DNA of 23,963 bases, from assembly GCA_034696485.1 (NCBI GenBank), contig JAQIWT010000307.1, forward strand, positions 1-23,963, written 5' to 3'. This DNA is from Isohypsibius dastychi. Lineage: Eukaryota > Tardigrada > Eutardigrada > Parachela > Isohypsibiidae. The notes under the pieces are model-generated. The model saw only the letters and a program-made list of their open reading frames with translations. It was not told the DNA's origin and did no database searches. Each line of letters starts with the position of its first letter. Within the stretch, counting starts at the first letter, position 1. The position numbers were made by a program, and so were the translations under genes. Shown here one piece after another: positions 9,034-18,434 of the stretch.

Positions 9034-10575
9034 TCAATCTCCCTGGAAGATTAGGATGAACTCGCTATTCATTAACCTGATGTGACAACTACCCAGAACT
9101 TGAATTCCGAGGACTGCAAAGCAGTTGTAAGCGTTTTTTAATCCAAGATTGTCGCCAGAGAGCTGAAAGTCCACTGCTCGGTTGTCTAGCGCCCATTCAA
9201 CGTCTAAACTATGGACCAAATGCTGTTCCATATCACCTTTCAAGAGGGCCACCAATCGGCAAATGTTTGAAGAATGAGTACAAACAACACGATCTGCCAT
9301 CGACATCAAAGTTAGGTTAATAATCAGTTCAGCAGTAGAAATATCCAGTATTCGGTCCTGTCTTCTTTGGAACTCTTGTGCTCGTGCTTCTTCTTTGGAA
9401 GCTGAATATGGCTTCAGATGACTTTGCACTGAACTGACCGCGTCGGTAGATGTGATAATCTTGAAGCTACCGCGAGCGAGGTCAGTGAACTCGGAAATGG
9501 CCTCGGCGTCGTCAGACATGAGCAGGATATTGCGAGGACACATACTGTACAGTCGATAACAGATTTTTTCAACACGTTCAAAATACGTCGACGTCTCGAT
9601 TGGTTTCATTTCTAGCTTGGTCAGCTTGTCACCACGGCGAATATGAACTGCAAAGAATCGCCCGTGGGAATCGATCACTCTCCGCCAAACTCGAAAAACA
9701 ATTTTCTTGAATTCTGGCTTTGGACTCCATATCGCTTGGAGCATCAATGACTTCCGACGAAAAATGGTGTCAATTCCATCCCGTCTAACAACATCGAGTA
9801 TGACTTCTCGCATCTGCTGCCATGTGTCATCCTCTTCGTGGACACCAAAACGTATTACAGCGGCAGAACTTCCTTCCAACATCACAGATTCCTGACCGAC
9901 ACTGTAACTCAGAGTACAATTGGGTAGCCCATTACCATCAGGCAACGCCTCAGTGTTCTTCAAGTTAAAATCCTCAAAAAACCGACAGGAAAATTCTGAG
10001 CCAATATCTTCAAAAAACAAGTGTAGTGGGGCATAGGACCATTCTCCGAATAGCATGCAGTATCTACGTTGGATGTTCTTTTCGAGTGCAATCACGAACG
10101 TGTTGAGCGCGTTGTTGACAACTGCGCCAAATCCAGTCCTGGATTCCAACATGGCGCAGATGGTGTTTGTTGTCCAGCGGCTAGCACAACCTTCCAGGTA
10201 TTCACGGATTCCTTCGATTTTCTGTAAGAAAAAGGAGTCGGATTCGAATATCGCATTGATGGGGGACTACCTCTACCTTGTTTCTGTTGAAAAAACTGTT
10301 GAACTGTTGTTTAAGGGTGTTCCCATCCAGCTCCATACTCTTCCGCATTCTCTCGTTCATCGATATCGAAGATCCTCCAAAAGAGTCTGCTCTGTTTAGG
10401 TGAAAAATCATTGTTCAAGCAAGTAGAGTTTGAAGATCTTACCGTGAGAATCATGGTAGTCCCTGACTGTTGAAGACAAGTCCCAACGTTCCGGACCAAC
10501 AATTCTTACAAATACAGATGTGCAGACTAAGATGACAAAGCTGACTAAAGTCCCCAATCGAAATTTGTGTTTCAT
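9034..10575 (-). CDS. GT23 (FUT8-like) fucosyltransferase, divergent
   Basis: Exons 10575-10443, 10386-10277 and 10221-9034. Exon 1 encodes an anchor (LGTLVSFVILVCTSVFV). A hydrophilic stem follows, then IREYLEGC and NTIC, which align with the cysteine-bearing region of FUT8 before the GDP-fucose fold, and GFGAVVNNAL. The catalytic core has FFAVHIRRGDK (His at about 274), the HxRRxDK motif of GT23; NILLMSDDAEAISEF; and MSMADRVVCTHSSNICRLVALL, matching LSQADFLVCTFSSQVCRVA of human FUT8. FUT8 adds alpha-1,6-fucose to the N-glycan core, but this protein is about 100 residues shorter, lacks a clear SH3 domain and is diverged, so its acceptor may differ. The 3' end is uncertain. The open frame stops at 9034-9036, but a hidden final intron is possible, ending at 8994 with a tail reading MHWRKEY, reminiscent of FUT8 NHWDGYS. 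The exon 2 acceptor is also ambiguous (10386 or 10389). Confidence 0.72.
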
Positions 10576-11677
10576 CTTTGATTGACTCTTTCTCAAATAT
10601 CAACACTGAACAGCCGGTTGAGACCTGGAAAGAATCGTGCATTAAACCAACACAAGAACTGATCAGTCCACCCAGCGCAACGCCGCCTAGCGCACCAAAA
10701 TTCAACAGAATATCCAATGAAACCAGTTGTTTAGAGAATTCAGCTGTCGCCAGCATTCTCATGTCTGGTCATATTCTTGGAAAACGCTTATTTCTCACCC
10801 AGTTCTGCAATTACTTTTTAGCTTCCTGGGTATTCAATTGAGTTAACTTCAGTTAAATCTTTCGACATGTCGATAGTTGAACTCGGTTGGATTCTGGTTG
10901 AATTAATTCAGTTGTGCGCACAACTGTATAAGCACAAACATATAACGTCACAACTCAGATTCTGAAAAAGCTCAAGACGGAGAACTATTGCATTCGATTA
11001 GTCTTGAGGTTTAAGACACAACGTAGGAAATTGGCAAACGCAGCCTATAATATCTTTGTGGAATATAATGCACTGAAATAAATCGTAAGACACTCATACT
11101 TGTCTTTCTCATCTCGTCTCAGCCCCCCCCCCCCGGGTTGTTGATTCTTTGAAAATTCTCACAGCGAGACACATGGACCACCGATCCCTAATGCAAACCT
11201 AACTTACTATCCTATACAGGGCCCATGTGGGGTAACTAATTATTGCCCCCCACTCCCCTTGGTGGTGGACAAAAAACATATTCTCAGTGCCCGCTTAGTT
11301 CAATGGTTAACTGTGTCTTCGTTGTGAACGATCTTGTTCGAGCTGAAGAGCGTTGACCTCGTCAACAGCGCTGTTTTTTTCTACTTACCCCACTCGCATC
11401 AAGCTTGTCTTCAACGTGCATGTTTTCATTCATTTTCATCAGTGAACGGTGACAAGGCTGCTACTGGCAGCAGTCATTGCAGTTGCCAAGACTGATGTCG
11501 AACTCAGTAGCTGTATTACAATACATTCACTTATAGACTTAAGGGGTTGATCTCACCACCGAATTGTCGTGCGTGGGCGTCAACATATCCGAGCTCAAAA
11601 TTGAGCTATTGACCAGAAAATTGGATGTTAACGTTTACAATAAGTGAGATTTCATGTTGTTACGAGGAGCAGCCGCC
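10576..11677. promoter_or_regulatory. divergent upstream region of the GT23 gene and FUT-2
   Basis: About 1.1 kb between two divergent start codons. It holds the palindrome cluster at 10863-10926, a 12-base C run at 11123-11134 and a tRNA-like A-box sequence near 11296 that does not fold into a tRNA. Short ORFs overlap here on both strands, but none has family features. No TATA box is convincing. Confidence 0.4.
10863..10926. repeat. cluster of three perfect palindromes
   Basis: Within 64 bp lie cgacatgtcg (10863-10872), tgaattaattca (10899-10910) and the 18-bp cagttgtgcgcacaactg (10909-10926). The last two overlap by two bases. The CAnnTG cores resemble binding sites of dimeric factors such as bHLH proteins, but no function is shown. 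The position is 300-350 bp upstream of the GT23 start and 750 bp upstream of FUT-2. Confidence 0.75.
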
Positions 11678-12840
11678 ATGATACACTATGGTCAGCCCAG
11701 TCTACCTCACAGACGGTTGCTCCTTTTAGTCGTTGCTTTGGCATTTCCTGTGATGTACATGGTTTTCAAGGTAATGCGTGGTGACTTCTGGTTATTTTTG
11801 AAATTATGGGATTGCTTATGATCTAGATGACAATGAACCACCAATCACAGTGCCTGCGACGGGTGGAAAGTAGATTGAGTGAAGCAATAGATAGCCGGCT
11901 ATCGCGAGATAAATTTTATTTTCAAAAAATCAAAACGGAATTGAATGCATTCAGGTCACGACATCATTCTAGACGGGAGCCTGTCTTTGTGTCTGCTGCT
12001 TCAAAGGAAAATTTGGGGAACTACCTTTTTATGATTGCCTCGCTGGTTGGAATCAGCAAGAAAAACGACCGAATACCTGTCATCCGCTGGCCGAGAAAGG
12101 ACTACATAACAGCGATCACGGGACTGAGTCTGATTCCGGTGATCAGAAATAACGCTGCCTTTCGGGACCGGCTCGAGGCGATGAACAAGTTCCGCGAGAA
12201 CGGCACTGAAAAGTTTAGTCCCGAAGCCTTCCACATTGCCAAGAATTATGGAACCAACTCCGTCTTCATATTTTATTACCTGCAGTCCTGGAAATATTTT
12301 GACTACATGCGCAACGAAATTCGTGCTCTGCTCGCGTTCAACGAAGCAATATTTCGAAAAGCATCGGCAGTGATAGTAAATGAAATCAAGAAACAAGTCA
12401 CCATGAGGAGTTTAGGAAGTGAGCCTCAGCTAGTTGGAGTTCACGTTCGTCGCGGTGACATCTTGTTTCCCAAGTACCAATCACTCGGTTACCAAACAGC
12501 CAGTGATGATTACCTCCTTCGAACTGTGAGCCTTGTCGAGGGGTATGCACGCTCCACCATTTTTGTCGTGGTCTCCAACGATCTACCATATTGCAAGAAC
12601 TTGTTCAACGGAACGAACTTCGTTTTTCTGGATGGTCATTCAAGGATGATGGATATGGCTGTATTGACTCTGATGGACAGGCTCATTCTAACCGTCGGAA
12701 CATTCGGCTGGTGGAGTGCGTATTTGAGTGATGCGGAAACCATTTTCCATTTCAAACGACCGTTTCGTCAGAATACCAAGCTCTCCGCAATACTGAATTC
12801 AGATGATTTTTTTTATCCTGACTGGTACGGAAGTGCATAG
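11678..12840 (+). CDS. FUT-2: GT11 fucosyltransferase (alpha-1,2-fucosyltransferase family)
   Basis: Exon 1 (11678-11770, 31 codons) and exon 2 (11827-12840) are joined by a 56-bp phase-0 intron, for about 368 residues. The chosen ATG has the context gccgccatg; an in-frame ATG at 11654 would add eight residues. The anchor is LLLLVVALAFPVMYMVF. The catalytic domain begins with EPVFVSAASKENLGNYLFM and has LVGVHVRRGD at about 234-242, VVSNDLPYC, LTVGTFGWWSAYL and the end FFYPDWYGSA. It is expected to use GDP-fucose in the Golgi lumen. Among the three GT11 copies it is the outlier: it has NGTNFVFLDG and HVRRGDILFPKYQ, where FUT-1 and FUT-3 share NGSNFIFFDG and HVRRGDLLTxKNQ. It is divergent from the GT23 gene and converges with ST-2. 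An ATTAAA at 12994-12999 is the nearest plausible poly(A) signal. Confidence 0.88.
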
Positions 12841-14140
12841 GAATAACAACAACAGCATTGGTTGGGGATTTTCTTGCACATAACCGTCATTAACGTCTGT
12901 TCAAACCTGACGTATCTACACTAAACAAATAATTTTTACCACCAAAGTCGCAAAATTCTCAATCCTTCTGAAACTGAGATAACGAACTGTTAAATTAAAA
13001 ATTTGATTTATCACCGTGTGCTCGAAAGCGGATATATTGTGACGTTGAAGAAAGTGTTCTCTTATTTGGTGTATTTTGGCATCAGTGGCTATAGTACCGA
13101 GCCTGAAGCTCGGTAATCAAAACGAAAAACACCCAGGAGCAATACGATTCTAGTTTGATCGACACCAGTTCATTCAACTGTGTGCAAGTGTAATTCACAA
13201 TGCTCTCTCACGTGCACTTCCACGACTGCGGAAGTAATTCAGTTCTGTGGTCGAGCAAGATCGACGAGTGAACTCGAATTGGTCGCACAGATTGCGAGAC
13301 ATGCCAAATGACCGCGCAAAGTAGTTTCGTTGAAAGAAGATGACGTTGCCAATCTAGAATTATATCTTTCGAAAAAACGATAGTGTAGAAAATAGCAGAT
13401 TGCCCTTGGAGCTATTGGGATTATATCAAAGGGTGATCACCCATTTTTGCGGTATCTTAAGAATTCTGATACATTAGAACAGGATCAAACCGTGTTCCGT
13501 ATCGGATTTCGACATCGTTTTTAATGGTAGTTTAGACCGCTGAAAGTTATACCGTTTACTTAAATGAGTCTTATGTTAGATCTCGAACCCACCTTATGTT
13601 TTGATGGCAGATAATCCTGACATTTGTATATGGTGGGACCCGGAAACTTTGTCTCGGTAGAAAATAAGGTTTTGAAGCTTTAATTAACAGATTTCGTCAA
13701 TTACAGGCATGGCTAGTAACGTCGGTTCAGTGAGAAGAAGGCTAGATTGATCGATCGCATTATTTCCCCAGTATACTTTCCTGGCACCTGAAATAAGCTT
13801 CACACGACGAAATAGCTGTTGAATTTCACATAGGAGCCCAGTGGCTTTGCATTCTATAAATCAGCCAAAACTAATCCTGTGACCCAAAAAACACCAACGC
13901 TCCACGTCGAAACCGGACCAATCAAACTCTCAAATAGCGAGTGTGGGCCAACATTGACTACCCGGCTACATTTTCATTGGAGTGATTGGAGAAATCTCTT
14001 CATTTTCTGGTCGACTGAATAGCTGATGCGCAAATCGGCATATGCTCTGCGTTCCTAACATTTAGCCAATCAGGGTGAGTCTGTTGCTATTTGGTGCAAC
14101 ACCTCTTTGATCGTCCGATACTTCCAAGAATTCTGTTTTA
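12841..14140. other. intergenic region between convergent FUT-2 and ST-2
   Basis: 1.3 kb without a credible gene. I see an 8-bp perfect stem at 13095-13115 (taccgagc, loop ctgaa, gctcggta) and a 12-bp palindrome at 13431-13442 (gggtgatcaccc). ATTAAA at 12994-12999 could end the FUT-2 transcript. The rest shows no repeats I can identify by eye. Confidence 0.45.
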
Positions 14141-14142
14141 TT
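14137..14142 (-). terminator. AATAAA overlapping the ST-2 stop codon
   Basis: On the minus strand TTGTAATAAAAC contains the stop TAA (14143-14141) and an AATAAA that begins with its last two bases. ST-1 shows the same overlap at its own stop. Confidence 0.4.
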
Positions 14143-16185
14143 ACAATGTATCATACATTTTCCACGGTTGCCGGTAAAATTCAGGTATGTTGGGAACACC
14201 GTGTGACTTGAAGAGCACAAATGCCTGCTTTATGCGGGTGTTCATATTTTCTATTTCTTTAAAAGTAAAAATTTTATTCGCTGATTTTGATCTTTTAGGG
14301 CGTTTGTACTGGCCGACGCGTGATTTATTGATGGTGCACTGGATTCGAGCGTCATCAACTCTCACTTGTAGAAATCCGGCGATCCGATACAGTTCCTGTG
14401 TCAAGTTGCGCTTGAGGTTCTCGTAGAATACAACCAGGATATCTTCTGCTATTTCGAAAGCCTTCTTTACTTGTGAAATCCAAACCAAAGTCCCCATTTT
14501 TACAAAAGCCCTCCATTCTGTAAGAAACAGATACTGTTAGACGGTGGTGTCAGCATGAGCGAAAGGCTGAGTGGTCTGTTTGAGATAACACGCTTTAGAA
14601 CCAGTGCAAGTTTGAAGAAGTTCAACGTGGCGAGCTGCGGCGCAGTTACGCGCAGTACAAATTTTTTCGCTCGCCTGGTAACCGTCAGCACCTACAGAAA
14701 GTGTTGTACGTCTCCGCCAAAAAGAAGTCCTCACTTCGCCCTATCGAATGACTGAGTGGGCAGGCCCAAGTAAGGACTTCTTTTTGGCGGAGACGTATTG
14801 GATTTTTCGCTATCTGCACCCTGACGTTCCGAAGTAACCGAAACCGCCGCCACGGACGGAATTAGCTTTCTCGAGCATAGAACAAGATTTTGCTCTGCAC
14901 TTTGCGGTTCCACTTTCCGAATCTCCAGCGATAGCTCACAGCAGTAACGCGTAATCAGTAAAAGAAGCCCCCCCCCCCCACTCACGTCAGATTTTATAAC
15001 GGCAGTTTGCGATCACGTGAAAACGTGTGAGATTGGCGTCGGAGAAAAACGTCGGGAGAAAGACATAGTAAACTCCAGTTCACAGAATGAACCTACCCAC
15101 GCTGACCTATGTGTAAGTGGTAGAGAAACCACACGAAATATGATGACCGATAAGAATGAGATTTGATTACCAAGTTATCTCTCACAATAAGTTCATAAGT
15201 AGAGTTTCAAGCTATACGGCCTGTTGTGCACAGTTTTGCTGTACAGTCAGCTACGCGGAAGTGAGCGCTGCGAATTGCGAACAAGAATTTCGTTCCCGGT
15301 GAGCGAATCATGAACGTACCCGAGTAGGGGAACCATAGGCCGTAACACGGCATTGCTCATGACATGTGTGAAGCTGTGAATGCTGGACACTGAACACATA
15401 CTTTCAAAATCTCCCGAATTTCTCCCGTATTTCCCAGTCTTAAGTTACCTTCGGTATAGAAGGCTCGATCGTCGGCTAGGCCAGTATGATTATCGTTCGT
15501 CTTCTGTCTGTTGAATTCAGCAATCATCGCAGCATAAGGATTTCGGATCAGGAACAACATCTTCCGCGAAGTGAGGTGTTCGAAATAGTGGCTTTTATAA
15601 ACGATAGCCGAACTTGAATTAATAGAATCCATTTCGCAAAGAAAGTCGCTCGCAACTGTGAACATAAAACTGAACAGCACATCATAAGGTCAAAACAAAT
15701 GTCTCACCAAGTTTGTCCTGGTAGTTGCTGCCTTAGAAAGTCCAAAAATGAAAATAGTCAAACATCGAGACGCCAACTACTCACCCGTACAGATCCCTGT
15801 CATGTGCTCTATCATCCACCTCGTCCAAGTGTTGCCGCTACCTGCGGGGCTGAGTAGTACGACGAACGGTAGCGGAACCTGATTGTTTGTATACCGCTTT
15901 CCCTGAGCGTTACATTCCGGGCCTGTCGGCGCGAGAGTTAAAAAAGCAAGAAACATCAAAAGGTGACCGGTTCGCTGTTGAGAACTAACCTCTCGCGTCA
16001 ACCAACCAAATGGAAACAGATTTTGTAGCGTTCAAGTAATCAACATACTCTTGGCTAAACGATGGCGTTGTTTCGGAAATATCTCTGGTACTTACAAGAA
16101 ATAAACAGCAGAACCCCACTAAGAGCAAAACATCAGCAGGACAACACAATCTGTTTCTGTTGGAAAACCAACGCTTGAAACGCAT
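14141..16185 (-). CDS. ST-2: WSCD-type carbohydrate sulfotransferase
   Basis: Five exons (16185-15990, 15922-15785, 15731-15708, 15655-15449, 14517-14141) give about 313 residues. Exon 1 starts MRFKRWFSNRN and has an anchor (VLLLVGFCCLFLV) and a stem ending IWLVDARG. Exon 2 carries the PAPS-binding loop LLSPAGSGNTWTRWMIEHMTG. A 24-base microexon follows. Exon 4 has YKSHY and LFLIRNPYAAMIAEFNRQ, the 3'-phosphate-binding segment. Exon 5 opens with EWRAFV and has ILVVFYENLKR. No WSC domains are present. All introns are phase 1, as in ST-1. The last intron (15448-14518) is 931 bp against 63 bp in ST-1 and contains a foldback element and a 12-base C run. The predicted reaction is transfer of sulfate from PAPS to a sugar hydroxyl in the Golgi; the acceptor is unknown. 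The gene is followed upstream by PCE-3 on the same strand and converges with FUT-2. Confidence 0.85.
14707..14797. repeat. 91-bp foldback element in the ST-2 intron
   Basis: The left arm 14707-14736 and right arm 14768-14797 are inverted copies of 30 bp with one mismatch, separated by 31 bp. The termini read tacgtctccgcc and ggcggagacgta. Both flanks show TTG at the boundary, a possible 3-bp target duplication. It resembles a small foldback MITE, but no known family or transposase match can be claimed. Confidence 0.85.
15708..15731 (-). other. 24-base microexon of ST-2
   Basis: Acceptor gactttctaag, donor gtgagac. It encodes G-SNYQDKL between GICTG and VASDFLCEMD. It matches the ST-1 microexon in place and phase and is one codon longer. 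Confidence 0.78.
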
Positions 16186-17325
16186 TTTCCAAAAGCAGCG
16201 GTTCGGAAATGGTCAGTTGAACCAATCTCAGTTGTTTTCTTGGCGATGCCGCAAGCCTGGCTTACCCGAAGTCAGGTAATAACTGACCGGTGAATGCCCT
16301 ACGCTGGCAGACTTGTTTCACGGTGTCCATGGCAGTTTTGATCTCTTGACAGCATAATTTGTTTAAGATTACTTGAAATAACTTTTTATTGGTGTGGAAA
16401 TGCTTGCAATGTTTGAGGGTCTTATGCATTCACATCAGCATTTTCTTGATTATCTCCGGAATTTTCGATCTGAATATGGCCCATGATTTTCGAACTTTGC
16501 TCGCGGTTTAAAGACGACTGAGATGCCGGTTAGACTGACTTCTGGCAGAACTGAATTTTGCTTGGGGGTCTCGTTCGATCCACATTGAAACCCCTTGTAA
16601 TGAATCCCCCATGCAAAATTCGCTTCTGTACCAAGCATGAGAAATTCACAAAAAGAATGTTTTATTGATCAAGGAACTGCTTTGAATGCAAATCTCGAAT
16701 TTTGCACACGAAAAAATGACATGCTCCAGCTCAAATTCTTCTTTGGTTATATAAGAAGGCTGCATAAACAATTTTTTCAAAACCCCTGATATTGAGATTC
16801 CGTTGAACAATTCTACATGGCGATCACTGATGGACAAACCCGATGTATGTATACGTTCTAAATTGGTTCACGGAACCGATTCACTCAATATCTGCTAGTT
16901 TTCATGTTTGGTGTGGTTATTTTTCTTGTTTACCTCGCTACCGGTGTGATACGATGGTCTCTTCCATTGCCTGGTATTGCGTTCAGTGATTACCGTAGAT
17001 TGAATGTGGTTTGTAATTGCAGAAAGTCAACTTTTTTCTCTCTTCTCTTTTAAACCTCGGTTTCATTCTGTGATTTGGTTTTTTAAATCTTGATCGGACT
17101 GGTTGAAAATTTTCACGTATGCATGTACGTAGTTTCACTCGATATTCGCGTAAATGTGTGGTAAATATCGCGAATGTGGAATTGTGGAGCCCTTTGGTTC
17201 TGATTTTATGTATCCGCATCATCACGCTTTCTAACAGTTTAAGCTATGCATCCCATCCATGTCATCCAGCTTGCATTCGACACTGCATGCTCAGTTTGGC
17301 AAGTAGAAATAAGACTGTCTCTTTC
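16186..17325. other. intergenic region between PCE-3 and ST-2 (same strand)
   Basis: This 1.1 kb is 3' flank of PCE-3 and promoter side of ST-2. Short minus-strand ORFs at 16450-16638 and 16646-16837 have no recognisable features. I see no poly(A) signal for PCE-3, no RNA gene and no strong repeat. Confidence 0.4.
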
Positions 17326-18434
17326 TCACGAGGAGCAACATAGCTCAGAGTTCGGAAATAAAACTGCGTTGCACATTCTATTGAGCAACACCTGAGTGGA
17401 ATAAGCAAGTGAGCGGTGTCCCAAGTGGACTCCATCGGTAGTATCCCCAAAGAAATGAAATATCTGCAAATATGATGACCACCATTGAACATTTGAGCCG
17501 ACCAGAGCTTTCTTCGCCGCTTCATTGAAAGCCCTCAGCACTTGGTTAGTGCGGTATCCGTTTTCGAACAAACGGTGTATCGATTCTCCATATATCAGTG
17601 TCATCGGTGCCCAGATGACCGTCGTTCGCCTGCTCAGGGGATCCAGATACTTCAACAATGCCCGTATTTTGCTGGCAGATCAAAGCACGAATTAGATCCA
17701 AAAAACTGAAAACAGACAAATACAGTACTGGCTTTATGGCGAACTTACCTAGTGTAAAGCGCGGCGCATTCTGCTGGCTCGATTTCCATCTCCCAACACC
17801 AAGGGATCAAATGGATTCCTGTGTTGATGTAAATCAGGTCCGGCACGTGATGGTACTGATCATGTAGTATATTCTTGATGAAAGAAATGGCGCTCGACCA
17901 GTCCTCAGCAGTCGGCGTCCACCACCTCTCCACATGAACTTTGAAATCTGGATAATATTGGGAGAAATTACAGCCTTTTATCAACAACTTGGAAGTTCCT
18001 GGCTCCGTCAGACACGAGTATGGGAAATGTCCCGGTGAAAAGAGCTGGTGAAATGATCCTTGCATTTGCCGAGCTCTCGAATCACCGAGCACTAGAATCT
18101 CAGTGCGGTTTCTCGGTGATTTTTTTGCGAGATTTTCGAAGCATCGTCTCGTTGTTGATCTATGGTCAAGGCACATGATTGCATGACAGACAGATGAATT
18201 TTTACATCAGACTCACTCCCCGAATCCAGAGTACCATCTGAGCCCACATTGTTTGGGTGACCAGGTCTTGTCCCTGTTATCTTCATGGAAATCGCCTTCT
18301 TCAAACAGGTTTGTACAGTCCTGTTGTCGAGTTACATAATCACGGGTGGGAATCAAGACAAACAGCATGGACACCAGTCCAGATGCAACTAACAAAACAA
18401 GAAACCTGGAACGATGGTTTTTTAAAGGGCACAT
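17326..18434 (-). CDS. PCE-3: CASD1-like PC-esterase, Golgi type II membrane protein
   Basis: Exons 18434-18217, 18159-17749 and 17671-17326 give about 324 residues. The frame upstream of the ATG at 18434 contains only a TTG and then a stop, so the MCPL start is firm. Anchor FLVLLVASGLVSMLFVLIP is followed by the same stem as PCE-2 (RQQDCTNLFEEGD). ILVLGDSRARQ supplies the nucleophile (Ser about 100), and DGVHLGHRS the Asp (about 289) and His (about 292). It ends CCSS. Both introns (57 and 77 bp) are phase 2 at the positions used in PCE-1 and PCE-2. It is nearly identical to PCE-2 over long stretches, for example HEDNRDKTWSPK and GSFHQLFSPGHFPYSCLTEP, which points to recent duplication or gene conversion. 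It is divergent from FUT-3, in the same head-to-head relation as PCE-2 with FUT-1, but with 2.5 kb between starts. Confidence 0.88.

Noticed and set aside
11289-11360. tRNA-like sequence with an A-box (tagttcaatggtta) and a weak B-box
   Set aside because: The acceptor and T stems do not pair. It is at best a decayed tRNA-derived fragment. Similar B-box-like strings near 3455, 19892 and 23595 also fail to fold.
12001-12396. 131-codon minus-strand frame inside FUT-2
   Set aside because: It is an antisense shadow of the GT11 coding exon.
11123-14979. Two 12-base C runs (11123-11134 and 14968-14979)
   Set aside because: Simple homopolymers with no shared flanks; not evidence of a mobile element.
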